Numbered from the stretch's first letter, positions 31,853 to 43,419 are shown. The stretch is 64,000 nt of DNA from Cytidiella melzeri (GCA_022592445.1 JABYQR010000248.1:1-64000); one strand, 5' to 3'. The notes: generated from the letters alone by a model not told the origin. Translations and numbers: made by a program.

Positions 31853-33682
31853 TGAGACACTGAGTCACGCTTCAAACTAAGAACAACCTTAAAGACTACA
31901 CAACCAACCACGAAGTGGCAATAGAAGTGTAAAGGTGTGGAAGCGCGGAAGTGTTAAAGTAATGCGAGGTGGTCTAAGAGTCCTAGTTTTACCTGTGCTA
32001 AAAGAGCGACAAGGTTTTTGTGATATAGTTTATATGAAGGGAGCTAGACGGGCAACTACCACGCGTATCGCGGGAAAAAGGGCAAGTCGGCGCGGTGGAA
32101 GCAAAGGAGTTATGACGCGGCTCAAAGAGAACGCGCGGGAGATGTCGCGACTTGTAGGAAAACGGCGCGCGGAGGGACACAGAAGATAAACGCAGGCACA
32201 ATATGAATCTCGAACACAAAACGCGGTCGCTGGTGAAGATGAAGTAGTTGCTGTAAAACGCGGGCACAGTGAAAGTGAACGCAGTAAGCTCAACGCAGTG
32301 AAGGTGAAACGCAACGCAGTAACGCAGTAAAATAACGCAGTTAAAAAGCAAACGCAGTATAACGAAGCCGAAAGGAAACGTAAGAGAAAGATAAACTAAT
32401 GGTGCGCGGGTTGCAGCGGAAGGCTATGTGAGATCGCCGTCAATTGGACTCAACAGACTGCGCGCGGGGGCGGTAGTGTAGAACAACACCTCCCGAGCGG
32501 CGATGTGTATTACAGGCGAATGCGTGGCCAACGACGACGTTGGTAGAGCTGGTAAGATTGAACTGCACTACTTCGCACTCGTGATCCTTGCCTTCAAGGT
32601 CTGGAGATAGCCAGCAATCTGGGTGCAGCGCATGCGGGCGATTGCAGTCGAGCGGGACGAAAGGTCCTGTACGTAGGGGAATTGGGTGGTTGCTCTGAGT
32701 GTCGCAATAGGAGCAGTTATCAAGCGAGTCCGCGACGGAGGCGACGGACGACGCTGGCAAGGATGATTTAGGAGTTGATCTCTCAGGGGAGACCGTAGGC
32801 GCTGCTGAGGGTTCTGGCGGTGGCGTGGGCGCGGGGATGATGGGATAACGGCGTAGAACCTCGCGTGGGCGCGGGCGGTAAGGGCAGCGACCGTTGGGTA
32901 AGTGGGGAACAGTGGGACAGTAACGGCAGACTCGAGGCAGGTTGTCGTTGTTAGACGCAGCGGACATAAACGTGGAAGAGGTCGCAATGAGTCAATGCAG
33001 AAGAAGCTATAGCTATGGGCGCGACGAGACTCCCTCAACGCAAACGCAAAGCGTAAAGTGAACTCTGGAAACTGGGGTGGGGATTGATTGCCTTCTACGC
33101 AGTACAAGCAACACCTTTTTATATACCCTACTGGCCCTCTCCTAAACCTTTCCTTCTATGTCCTAAACCCAAACGCGAGAGCGAGGAAACGGGGTGGCAG
33201 AATACTTCCGTCTGCAGAGGCAAAATGCCCAGCAAGTCGACGCCCGGCGGGACACAGCGTTGGTCGACGCGGAGTAGCAGCGCGCGCCCTTGCGCTGAAG
33301 AGGCGCCAACCGTCGCGAGCAGGTGATGAGGCGCCGTCCAAGAGTTGCACAGCGTGGCGTGATAGGAGTCTTCCTGAAACGGGGTTCGCGCGTCAAGTTT
33401 CTTCTACCGTTGGTCCAACCCGCGTCCAAAACTCTTGGTGGCTGGCCGGCCCATGCTCCGATGCAAAAGGGGCGTGTCTGTGAGTCAGAGTTTGGTGCAA
33501 TTCCTCGCCCTCGGATGTTTCCGGCGCGTTGCTGCTCCTTGTCAAGTCCTTGGATCCTCGGCGGACTCCTCGTGCCCGTGACGCTGGGAAAGTGGAGGGA
33601 CTTGCCGCTCAGGATGACGCGGGCCGCGCAAATGGCGGGCTGCTGCCGGGTCTCCGCGCCTAGCCGATTTCCGGGCGTATCA
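31853..33682. mobile_element. 1.83-kb TG...CA insertion carrying one gene, TSD TCGG
   Basis: Ends TGAGACAC and GCGTATCA are flanked by TCGG at 31849-31852 and 33683-33686. Removing it and one TCGG restores the X frame (Phe-Gly-Arg-Arg-Pro-Ala) that aligns with copy A. TG...CA ends and a 4-bp duplication suit a solo LTR. On the minus strand a second TATA-like CATATAAAC sits about 180 bp from the 3' end, as an LTR promoter would. Seven or so AACGCAGT units lie at 32275-32360. A DNA transposon with short inverted ends is the alternative. Confidence 0.7.
32440..32967 (-). CDS. 175-aa cysteine-rich protein inside the TG...CA insertion
   Basis: Single-exon frame from ATG 32967 to a stop at 32440. 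A minus-strand TATATAAAAAGG lies near 33125-33113, giving a leader of about 120 nt. Two cysteine/histidine groups stand out: Cys-X-Tyr-Cys...Cys-Pro-Tyr near residues 14-30, and Cys-Ser-Tyr-Cys...Asp-Cys-X-Arg-Pro-His...His-Pro-Asp-Cys-Trp near 85-120. They suggest zinc binding. The middle is Pro/Ser-rich. Not recognised. No counterpart is seen in E1 or E2. Confidence 0.55.
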   Translation of the reverse strand: MSAASNNDNLPRVCRYCPTVPHLPNGRCPYRPRPREVLRRYPIIPAPTPPPEPSAAPTVSPERSTPKSSLPASSVASVADSLDNCSYCDTQSNHPIPLRTGPFVPLDCNRPHALHPDCWLSPDLEGKDHECEVVQFNLTSSTNVVVGHAFACNTHRRSGGVVLHYRPRAQSVESN

Positions 33683-34477
33683 TCGGCGCCCAAAATACAG
33701 CCAGACAGGCAAGGAGAACCTGGTAATCATGTCCTCGACATGTTCGAAAGACGAGCCCCAGGGAGTGACGGTGAGGTCAACGATGAGTCCCAATCTCTCA
33801 ACAGGCGTTGATGTGGCATGGTCGGCGACTCGACAGATGGTAGAGTCGAGGACTGAGTTCGCCTCGTCTATAGAAATCATTTTCCTCTCGAGCAACGTTT
33901 CCACCCAGTGCTTGGGTAAAAGATGGCCTGCGAACATCACTTTTGCGATGCTGATCACGAAAACTGCGCGCACAGTCTTCAGGCACTGTTTGGCTTGCTT
34001 TGGGGAAGGCCAGCTGTGGTTGTAGCCGTACACCTCTGGCCAAGGAAACACATCGTTTTTGACCTGGACGAGGAGGGGCGTGCGTGCCAACAGGGGAAAA
34101 CATTGATGCATGTGGACGAGCAATCTGCGCAAGAACATCTCAATGCAACGCCACTCTTCCACATTCTTGAGTCTGTACTGGTTGTTGGGGCCTTCCACTA
34201 GCTCAATCTTATTTAACGGATCCAGCAGACCAGCGAATTTCATCTGCTTCGGGCTCAGCGCGGTCCAGTAGTGCTGTTGGCTGACATGTCTCGGGAAGAG
34301 CCATGTCCAAGGGTTTGGCAGGCGACTGTGACCTAAGAATGGTTTTAGATTACCAGGCGCGGAGTTCGGTAGAGTGGTCGCGTTGGGAGACACGTAAAGA
34401 CCAGGGTAGTTAGGGATATCTACTTCCGAAGCCCACATGAGCGCGGGTTTCTCCAGGGTCTGAGGAAGTCTGGGCAT

Positions 34478-34844
34478 AACAGCGCTGCGAAAGTATTAGT
34501 TTGCATGCAGGAAATTTCTGTTGGGTGAACTTACAACTCGTGCCTGCACAGCCCTCGACGAGCAAATATATCTGGGGCACAGTAAGCGAAGACAACTTGA
34601 GAGCAATGAGTGAGAAGCTATGATTGAGTGGGTTGGTGTACTTACCAGCACGTCAGCGGACTGTCTTCAAATGATGGCGAGGCCTTCACAAAGAGGCAAA
34701 GTGGGTCTGCAAAAGGCTCGTAGGTTTGAGACGGCTGAGCAATTGAGGTTGCAAGCGCAGCGCAGCGTGAACGCACTGACGGAATGCTCTGGCAGATGAA
34801 CGCCGGAACGTCAACAGCGTAGACAAGAGGAGACGACTTGAGCA
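34478..34844. promoter_or_regulatory. 5' UTR intron and promoter side of X copy C
   Basis: GTAAGT near 34533 and CGCAG near 34487 (minus strand) delimit a 5'-UTR intron like that of copy A. No separate gene. Confidence 0.45.
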
Positions 34845-35225
34845 AGCAGATGATCCGCTGGCGAGCAAAGTCCCCGTAAATCAAAGAGCTAGCACAGCAG
34901 ATGATCCGCTGGCGAGCAAAGTCCCGTGAATCAAAGAGCTAGCACAGCAGATGATCCGCCGGCAAAAGACTCTTGTGAGGGTGGTACAGAAGATTGAGAA
35001 AACCTGTGAAGCATTAGTGGTGAGCCGGAATGGGAGCTGTAGTACTTACCAGAACGTTGGCCAACTAACACGTCCAAGTGTCAATGCCCAGCGTTTGAAA
35101 AGAGGTGTCCAAGGAGTGTCGACGTGCGGAAAGCTCCAGTTCAAAAAGTAATAGTCGACCTCTGACGCGATTCGTCGGACAGCGAGTAACTTGAGTCGAG
35201 AGGTCAGCACAGCAGATTACCGCTG
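34845..35225 (-). repeat. Hairpin array, four units, upstream of X copy C
   Basis: Loops AGATGATCC at 34848, 34899 and 34959 and a shorter AGATTACC at about 35214 are closed by AGC with GCT or CAGC with GCTG. Two of the units lie in a direct repeat of about 51-60 bp (GAGCAAAGTCC...TCAAAGAGCTAGCACAGC). On the gene strand the loop reads GGATCATCT. Confidence 0.7.
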
Positions 35226-35552
35226 GCGAAACACTCTCGTAAGGATAGCAAAGTAGCGCAGCGGAGAAGCAAGGGTGAGTGGAGGTAATGAGTTGACGGC
35301 CCAGCACAACGAGAGAATCAAAAACGTCTAAGTCGGAAAATTAAACGCCCGTCCGTATTATCAACAAATGTTAAGACTTCGTTATCTTATTTTTCTTATC
35401 ACTGTAATGTTTAGATTAATATTCTTGTTAATCACTTACAATCACAACAACTATTATTATCACCGCCACAACTACGACTAATACAGCCACCACCTCTCCC
35501 TCATGCCCACACCTCTTTGACTTCCCTTGCCCTCCTCATATCTTTGACTCTC
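35226..35552. other. AT-rich gap between two hairpin arrays
   Basis: No gene. If the arrays are transposon ends, the boundary between element X and the Plavaka element is in here; I see no clear terminal repeat or target duplication. Confidence 0.35.
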
Positions 35553-35554
35553 CG

Positions 35555-36185
35555 ATAGCGGATCATCTGCTATTTAGAGCTTTCAAATGCCGCCCTCTGA
35601 CGTCCTCAGAATGGTGTTCGACTGGATTCAAACCCTCTGAACCAACTCTCTCGACAGCGGATCATCTGCTGTTCAGAGCCCGTCGCCCTCTCATGTCTTC
35701 AGTATGGTGTCCGAGCACTTGATTGGTGTCGGCCGTCATTGTACCATTGATTGTCTCCACGGTGGATTGTGTGCTATTAGTCGTGTCAATAACTTGTCGT
35801 CTCTTGACCTTCTCAGCATGGCAACATTGACAGTCAGTGACGAATCACACGAATCCTCCTCTGAATCCTTAGACTCCATCGCCCACTCGACCCACCCAAA
35901 GCTTTGCATTCTGCATTGACGTCTGGATCTCGCATCGCCACGACTACGCCCACAGCCACCACCTCTCCCTCATGACGACACCTGTTTGACTTCCACTGGC
36001 CCTCCTCATATCTTTGACTCTCCGATAGCGGATTATCTGCTATTTAGAGCTTCCAAATGCCGCCCTCCGACGTCCTCAGAATGGTGTTTGACTACGAGCT
36101 CTTCGACTGATTCTGAATCCTTCCTTGTCGATATACCTGGACCCTCTGAATCAACTCTCTTGACAGCGGATCATCTGCTGTTCAG
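35555..36185 (+). repeat. Hairpin array, four units, upstream of gene V, within a duplicated segment
   Basis: Loops at 35560 (GGATCATCT), 35659 (GGATCATCT), 36030 (GGATTATCT) and 36168 (GGATCATCT). Stems alternate ATAGC/GCTAT and ACAGC/GCTGT. Two hairpins plus about 100 bp of context (CCTCCTCATATCTTTGACTC) are duplicated with a spacing of about 470 bp. Confidence 0.75.
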
Positions 36186-36510
36186 AGTCGTTGCCCTCTA
36201 ACGTCTTCAGTATGGTTTCCGACGGTCCAACCGTGAGTTCCGCAGAATAGTTTCATATCACCTCATCAACACGAGGCTTCTCCTCCCTGCGTTTAGAGCA
36301 TTGAGACCCAAGTCCATTTCTAAACACCGATCCACGTGCTTTGTTGAGCAGTGCTAACTGTTTGGTAGTGCGCCTTCTTTCGGCTGCGTAGTGAAAGCCG
36401 AACTCGGGAGCCACATCCTATCTTCGATACATGAGGCAACCTCCCTTGGGTATATATACTGGTAAGCTAGTTCAAGTCAACGCACGCCTCCCACCAATTC
36501 TTGACTTGAC

Positions 36511-38345
36511 ATGCCTTCTAGTGTTTTGGGAAGCGATGTCTCGGACGATAGTGGCAGCGACAACGACCTTAGTGGTCAACTTCGAACCTTGGACCTCGAG
36601 GACGATCTTCCTCCTCCGATTGTGCTACCTTCAGAGAGGGGAACCATAGCTGACTATCAGAAGGTGATTCATCCTGTGCACAAACTCGCTCTGTGTTGGT
36701 CTGACCTGAACTTTTCTATCGCAGGTCTGCACCGCATTGCAGGTCGAGAATGCTGACCTCAGAAAGATTGTTGCCGAGCTACGAGCTGAGACCGCGGACG
36801 TCAATGCAAGATTGAAGCGGAGCGGTCCAGGCGAGTCCCCCAAGTCCATTGAGAGCTTGATCCCAGTAGAACACAAGCAGCATGCCGCGATGCTCAAGAA
36901 AGTAGCGAAGAAGGCAGCATTGTACTTGCACCCTTGGCCAGAGATGCGGTGGTTTGAGAAGCACAAGCGACCGGGAGTAGACCCTATGGATGTCAAGAAG
37001 CAATACGCGTCTAAGGAATCACAAGAAAAAGCGTTCATAGAGGAGCTCATTGACTTTGTGAAAGCACATGACGAGAATCTGCGAAAGCTCATAGGGAAGA
37101 CCGACATCTGGCTGGCAACTTGTGTATGCCCATGTTCGCACTGTGCAATCGCATGTATTGACCCTTCCGCTTTTCGTGTAGTTCATCAAGCGGTCATTGG
37201 ACCAGAAGTGCAAGATTGTGAATGTTACCGGCAAAGTCCTCCCATACGCAATACCACGGCTTGCCAACGAGCCACGCGCCCATACTTCCTCCCCAGCAGC
37301 ACGCCGTGCTCATCCTTACCTTAAGCAGCTTCGAGGACATTCGTTCGACCACCTTCCTCCGGTATTCTACCCATCCTCCATGGATCCTGAAAACAGGGAT
37401 GACCGATATGTGTTTTGGATCCCAGAAATTGGCTACGTGAGTTCTCCTGCTGTTTCTTTGTTGAACACTTATCTCATTTATCATATATATATCAGTACTT
37501 TCGAGCGGCACTTTACGGAGAATCCTCTGTACTCAATGGCAACACCAAGGTCCACTCTAGGTCGAACGGGGTGGTCTGGGACATGAAGAGAGAAGGTATC
37601 ATGCCTGGCAACTTGGCGTTGATGTTCACTGTGGTACAGCTTGTCTTTACATGTTGTCACTGACAGTCTCTGACATTTCCGCCACACAGCTTCGTTTCCA
37701 TGTTTCCGGTGAGCCGGAGTTCGTCGGAAGGGAAAACTTCTCCTCCACAATTCGTCCCAATGCGGATCCTGGAGAGGACAAGGTCGATTGGCAAGGCAAA
37801 TACTGTTGGCTTCGCCGCACGTTTCACGAACAGTGGGAGACACCTCGCTTGCGTCAGTTGGTAAAAACTATAGGTGCCGTTGCCTTCAATGGCCAGGAAG
37901 CATCTGCGGTGCAGCGTTCGGACAAGGATCCCGCTATTGCCGCTGCAGCTCGCCGCAATGCACAAGCTCTCGCAGCATTTGCAACAAGTGTTCCAGCTGA
38001 CATATGTAAGCACCCTCTCACCTTGTTCTGTACGCCTTTAGTGACCACGCTGTCTTGACAGCACCGCCACAGACACCCCCTTTACCGTATGCTGCTCCCG
38101 TGGCTGTTCCCAAAGATGTAGTGGTACCTCTCAGCGCCGTAGCAGAGGCTCAGCAAGCCTCCACCTCTGTTTTACCTGTTGGGCCTGGAGACAGCTTGGT
38201 CTCTCAGGTATCATATCCTGCACGAAAGAAAGCAGCATCACGTTCACACCAGGGAAAGGGGAAGGGGAGGGAAGGAGCTGAGTCTGAAGCTGCCGCTGCT
38301 AATACCCGCCCTGGGAATGCTCGACGCTCCTCTCGCTATCCTTAG
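36511..38345 (+). CDS. Gene V: intact 514-aa six-exon protein of the Plavaka element, function unknown
   Basis: Exons 36511-36663, 36725-37123, 37182-37436, 37496-37633, 37690-38005 and 38062-38345 total 1545 nt with one continuous frame. All introns are GT-AG and 56-61 bp. The N-terminus is acidic (Ser/Asp-rich, residues 1-35). A Leu/Glu-rich coiled-coil segment starts exon 2. The middle has a His-Pro-Trp-Pro-Glu-Met-Arg-Trp-Phe motif and a Gly-Ile/Val-Val-Trp-Asp core. The C-terminus is Pro/Ala-rich and ends in a basic Lys-Gly-Lys-Gly-Arg patch. Not recognised. It is convergent with the transposase and is intact, unlike most neighbours, so a role in the element (for example as a second DNA-binding factor) is plausible but unproven. 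Confidence 0.75.
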
Positions 38346-38418
38346 TGTGTATCTAGTTGCTTCGGCATGATATTTGTTACATGTAAAATACAAAATGCTT
38401 TTTATGTACTCCTGCAGT

Positions 38419-41400
38419 TTAAGGTGCTTGTATCTGTGCAGCCATGTTTCTATCTGGAAAGAGCTCAATGCAACGCAAAAACATGTCACTGTCTAATGCA
38501 TCAACCACGAAGTGCTCGCCCAGGCTTCGTGGATTTGCTACCATGAGTGCACCTCGTCTGACAGCCCGCAGAGGTATGACTTGTGACCGCCGACGAGGCT
38601 GCTCTCGTATCCGGCATAATCCTAGGTCACAATCAGCTGGCTGCCTGATTCCGGATGGAGTCTCGCACATCTGCACTAGTGCCAAGGCGTAGACCGTTTC
38701 TTCATACTTGTAAGTGAAAGGGAGTATCAGCTTGCAGAATGCTGACATCTCAACAGGTCCGACATTGACAATGACGGTGTCATGGCGCGGGGCACCATGA
38801 AAACTTGGTGAGCAACGTAAGAGATCAGTCTCTTTTCTCCAAGTGACCCTCGACTCATAGTCAACACGGATATAGCGGTGCTCACTGATCTGTTTGTAGG
38901 ATTTAGTAAGCCACGGTATGTCTGTATCTGAACCACACATTGACATTCACCTGGTCATCGGCGTGTACCTTGATTGCCTGTCGTGACCTGAGGGCTGTGT
39001 CTAATCCATCTTGAAGGCTCCCACCACTTTGTACACTGCGGCGATTCAGGTCGACAATGCAACGCTGGATCTTCTTCCGGAAGTCATGAAATGCCTCATC
39101 CTCTACAAAGTCTAGCGCAAGAGTTGAGATCTTTGTTGGTGGGCAGCGGGCACCAAGATACGCATGTCCAAACTGTGATGGGCTGTCCTTTTTCAACTCT
39201 GCCGTGACCTCCTCCTGTGAGGACATGTACCCGTCCCAAGCGTCCACTGCACCACGCACATCGCAGATGACCATAGAAAGGTCGTCAAGGTGTGCAAGCT
39301 GAATTCAAGACTTTAGCCTTATTATCAATAATGCAGGTCAGTGTACGTACCTGTCCTTCTACGTTCTTGAAGTTTGTCTGCATGAGGTATGCCTTACGGA
39401 GAGGGGCGTTGAGTCTTTCAGAGGTCTTGGTATCCATATTGATCATGGTGCCTTTCAGGCGTATGTCTCGTGTGGCGTGAAGATGCGTGTGAACCTTGAT
39501 GATGCTATCCCAATCCTTCCCGTCATCGTTATTCCCACATGCCTCTCTGTATGTCTGAGCAGGTTTAAGTATTTAGCAGATAATAGCTTAACTCTTCCTA
39601 AACAATGCTTACCACTAGTCGCTGCCCAAATTGCTGTATGGTCTTGTCATAGTCCTCCAGTGTATCATCGGACATGAAATGAAACATACATATCACATTC
39701 AAGGTATTTGCGGATTGCTTTGAGTAGCTCAAATCCGCTAGAATGCTCGGGAATGATACTGAAGCAACACTGAATGAGAATCTACTTGCAATAAAATGAA
39801 GAACACTGTTAGTTGTTGATTTCAAGTAGTCTGAAACATTACCATACCTTTGAAAGTGCTGCCCACTTACTTCTGTCATTGAAATCAAGATGGGTAAGGG
39901 AGGAGAAGCGTGTAAGTCCGGACCATGAAGGTACTGCATTGAGGCTACATATCCCATTCAGAACCAGCAGACCCATGAGCTGAGGAGATATACAACCCAC
40001 CTTTGGTCAACAAAAGTCTGTGCCTTTCGGCCTAAATCAGCAATGATAGTCTTGAGGGGCCGCAAAAGATGCAGGAATAGGCCAAGTAGATATGCGTGAA
40101 GACAATTGAAAGATAAAGACTTGAATATGTTGGTACGTAGCACTGGCCAGAAAGCGTTCTGCAGGTATGTTTGTCAATGAATTCAATGAATTCAAATGAT
40201 GCATACACTTTGATATGCTTACCTTCACAGCCCGCAAACCAAGCAGCTTCAAACTATCTTCCTTTGCTCCCTTCCCTTCCTTTCTCTCCACTAGCTCTTG
40301 TACATGCTCCTCACTACGTTCTGGGTGTCTGGAAGACAGATCCGAAAGCTCTCCTTTGGGTACTAGGCAGATTGGGCAGGGTCGATTACCATGCAGACCT
40401 CGGATAAGTGCAAAATAGCATCTGGAGCACAGCAGCAAAGGTTGCTTTACAGCCTGGATGATAAGAGAATGAATACTTACTGTTCCTCGTAGTCTGCAGA
40501 AACTATGTGGATGAATGGGTACAAGGTGCGGAGACAAGAGTCCCCACATCTAACTCGATAACCTGTTCTTGAATGTTGAGCAACCTGCTCAAGTAGGACC
40601 CTGAAAGCATCGTGGTAGATTGCATTCTTCCAGTCAATGTAGGGCTTTTTTGACTTCTCTTGAGTGTCATCCTCAATCTGTGACATATATTCAAGGTGCT
40701 GTAGAGTTCAGCAAGCAAAAGAAATGTACCACTGGAACGAGGCCAACAATCCGTCCACCTCCTACACCTATGCCATTCCGAACTTTTTCATCCAAATTGG
40801 CTATGCGTGCAACAATGGGATGACCCTTCTGAGTCCCAAAGGTTGACAGCTTTGTTTTGTCAGCCCATAGAATAATACCAAGAGGTTTTCCTTCAGTGTC
40901 AGTTGATAAGATATCTGACTTCACATTTATGTCACATCAATGCTTCATCCCAGAACATGTCTCCTGTCCACGGCTGCTCATAGAATCGGACCCATCTTGT
41001 TCCATCGTATTTGTACTGACGCTGTGCATCCCAGTGGAAAGACGAAGCGAGTTTTGGATCTTGAACCTGGCTAACAATCCAATCCCATAGAGATCGGTGA
41101 TGCAAATCAAACTCATAGTTGACCTTTTTGTATTCCGCTGATACTGTTGACTTTGTGAACTGCAGTATAAGGCAGGTGAGAATCAGGCACATCTTGTAGA
41201 CCATCAGCACTGGGCTTACCATAGGGTAGAACAATGATGCCTTTTCCCATGCTTGGCGCACATCCGCATAAGTGCTGAATGTTAGTCCAGATTGACCAGA
41301 GTTAACCTTCTGCATGAGTTTGAGCAGTCGATTAATCATATCTTGACTCATTTGTGCTTTGTGAACAAGTTCTGCAAACTCAAAATCTTCTCGGGAGTTG

Positions 41401-42295
41401 AATGGATGCCATGGCTTGTCATTGAGCACAGAAGGATCTGGTTGCAGGCGTTCCTCGCAGAAGTCCTCGAAGGCAAAAACGACAGTTGGTCGCTGAGCAC
41501 CGGCGTGGTACTCAACTTTGATGTCGTCGATAGAGGGGTGTTGTGGCTGATCATTGGGTGAGATGGGAGGAGGAAGCATGTCGATGGAGGGTTGACGGTG
41601 TGTGTTGATAGAGTCTAAGGGGTGTTGTGTCTCAGCCAAGGGAACCTGCACTTCAGCAGAGGCTTGTGAATCGGGGGAAGGGGACTGCACATCGCCATTG
41701 ACAGATGAAGAGGGAAATTGGGAGGGATTGTTCAACGGCCAGTCACAGTGACCAAGCTGTGCAGCAGATTCTGGTAATTCACAAGTTATTAGAGATGAGA
41801 GGATTACGAGACAAAGACAAAAGTCCGTACTGCCTGCTTTGAATGGCGACAAATCACCGTGATCAAGAGGATTCACAGCATCACTGTTCAAAGGGACATC
41901 TGCGGGATCTTATAGTGCAAGGGTGAGTCATAATACGACACCCTTGAAGAGTCAAACGAGTTACCATATGACATCTGTGGCTGCTCGTTATGAGGCATGG
42001 ATCCCGATGCGAGCTGCGCGCGAACTGTAAACATAGCTCAGATCTGAGCCTGCGTTTGAGGTGCAGTGCATGAAAAATACGCACACTCACCACATTTCTT
42101 ATGGCGTCTCAGTCCGTCTTGGATTTCTGCCTCTACCTTTGATTGCTGAGACCTGGCAGCCAATTCTGCCTTCTTCTGACATGCAGTCACATGTCGTGTG
42201 TACCCCTTGCTATCCCACTCCTTCTGGCAGTACTCACACGTCCTGCGGAGTGACGAATGATATCTTGAGGATTTGAGCTCGGAGGCCGTCGACAT
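38419..42295 (-). CDS. Plavaka-type transposase, many exons, one probable frameshift
   Basis: ATG at 42295. Exon 1 has a zinc-finger motif Cys-Glu-Tyr-Cys...His-Val-Thr-Ala-Cys. Then follow an acidic/Pro-rich linker and the family hallmarks: Trp-His-Pro-Phe-X-Ser-Arg-Glu-Asp-Phe-Glu (about 41395), Leu-Trp-Asp-Trp (about 41090), Phe-His-Trp-Asp-Ala-Gln-Arg-X-Tyr-Lys (about 41030), Trp-Ala-Asp-Lys-Thr-Lys-Leu-Ser (about 40860), Cys-Gly-Asp...Ser-Ala-Asp-Tyr-Glu-Glu-Gln (40550-40480), Cys-Pro-Ile-Cys-Leu-Val-Pro (about 40380), His-Ala-Tyr-Leu-Leu-Gly-Leu-Phe (about 40090) and Lys-Gly-Thr-Met-Ile-Asn (about 39435). It ends at 38419. About 14 exons with 50-65-bp introns. Near 39671 one extra base breaks the frame. 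It may still be a recently active copy or contain a sequencing error. Confidence 0.85.
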
Positions 42296-42411
42296 GGTCC
42301 AGGAGGTGTTGCGCGTCGGAGGCCTTTTTAGCTATGCAAATGCTCCTTGGGCAGATCAGAGACAGTCAATTGTAAGACAGATGCACTCACGAGCGCGTTG
42401 GCCTGTTATGA

Positions 42412-43010
42412 AGCAATGTACGCGGAGAACCAAGAATGTTCAAGTGGCGGCAAGACAGCACAGTGTAGGGATGCAATGGAGGGGAACCAGAGGCTCAGCG
42501 GCGGCGAGAATGTGCGCACCGAAGTGAAGCGGTTGGTGGGCCGTCAAACGTACGTACAATGCGATAACGGGGAGGCTCGCAATGTTGGGAAGCAGATGAT
42601 CCGCTAACACGAGAATGTGAGGATGGCGGCGAGACAGCACAGTGTGAGATGCAATGGAGGGGATCCAGAGGCTCGGCGGCGGCGAGAATGTGCGCACTGA
42701 AGCGAAGCGGATGGTGGGCCGTTCAACGTACGCACGATGCGGTAACAAGGAGCCTCGCAATCTCAGGAAGCAGATGATCCGCTAACAAGAGAATGTGTGG
42801 ATGGCGGCGAGATAGCACAGTGTGAGATGCAATGGAGGGGATCCAGAGGTTCGGCGGCGGCAATAATGTGCGCACTAGAGCGAAGCGGTTGGTGGGCCGT
42901 CGAACGTACGCATGATGCGGTAATGAGGAGCCTCGCAATCTCAGGAAGCAGATGATCCGCTAACAAGAGATGGCGGCAGGTTCAACAAACTGTGATTAGC
43001 AGATGACCGC
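42412..43010 (-). repeat. 178-bp tandem repeat with hairpins, upstream of the Plavaka transposase
   Basis: About three units with starts near 42412 (worn), 42591, 42769 and 42947. Each contains AGATGATCC closed by AGC/GCT (loops at 42594, 42772, 42950) and a shared CAATGGAGGGGA block. A fourth loop (AGATGACC, about 43001) follows. On the transposase strand the loop reads GGATCATCT. Confidence 0.8.
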
Positions 43011-43419
43011 TGACGACAGCTTGGGTGGCGAAGGCGTGACAGAGTGGATAAGGCAGGGCTGAGAGGGCTGAGGGCGACTGTGGTAGAGAGGGCTGAGGGC
43101 GACTGATGCGTGGCGAACGAGGTCGTGAAACTCAAGCAGTTATTCAAAATTAATTATTATCTACCATCTGTAGGCAATCAGTTGGCGTCTAGATGACGAG
43201 ATGGTTCAATTGAGGCATCTAGATGACGAGTGATTCAATTGAGGCATCTAGATGATGCGGGATTCTCCGGATGCTCAGCCATGCTCGAGAGATTCGGTCG
43301 GTTCCGCAGGAGGCCTCGAGATGCCATCGAGATCACAGAATGATGCGCGTCCGAGGCCGGCGTCTCGTGAGGGCGGCTCAAAATTTCCGACATAGTTTCT
43401 CCCTAAGCAGGGGTTGCAA

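Larger units (their letters stand above)
29953..34477 (-). pseudogene. Family X gene, copy C (N-terminal and middle parts), broken by two insertions and two stops
   Basis: Unrecognised family; see copy A. It starts at the ATG at 34477 (Met-Pro-Arg-Leu-Pro-Gln) after a 5'-UTR intron. The segment 34477-33687 is open. It is interrupted by the 31853-33682 insertion and resumes in frame at 31848. TAA at 31483-31485 and TGA at 30961-30963 stop it, although copy A reads through the first site. An Arg-Ser/Ser-Pro-Arg repeat region lies at about 31060-30780, resembling a disordered SR-type stretch. The last part (30603-29958) has Leu-Pro-Asp-Pro-Val-Thr-Val-Asn-His-Leu-Leu, also in copy A. The gene ends at E1's target site and continues as fragment B at 21446. 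Confidence 0.8.
35226..43150. mobile_element. Plavaka-type DNA transposon, near complete (ends approximate)
   Basis: Gene V (plus) and the Plavaka transposase (minus) converge with only 73 bp between stops. They are bounded on the left by hairpins reading GGATCATCT (35560-36176) and on the right by the same hairpins in inverted orientation (42594-43008). Inverted subterminal repeats are usual for this kind of element. The exact ends are not found. Confidence 0.6.

Noticed and set aside
33163..33693. 176-codon minus frame and overlapping plus frames in the GC-rich end of the 1.83-kb insertion
   Set aside because: GC-rich DNA gives long overlapping frames; none has a domain or agrees with the TATA-driven gene.
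34845..36185. CRISPR array or rho-independent terminators
   Set aside because: Hairpins have irregular spacing, no spacers, no U-tract, and the genome is fungal.
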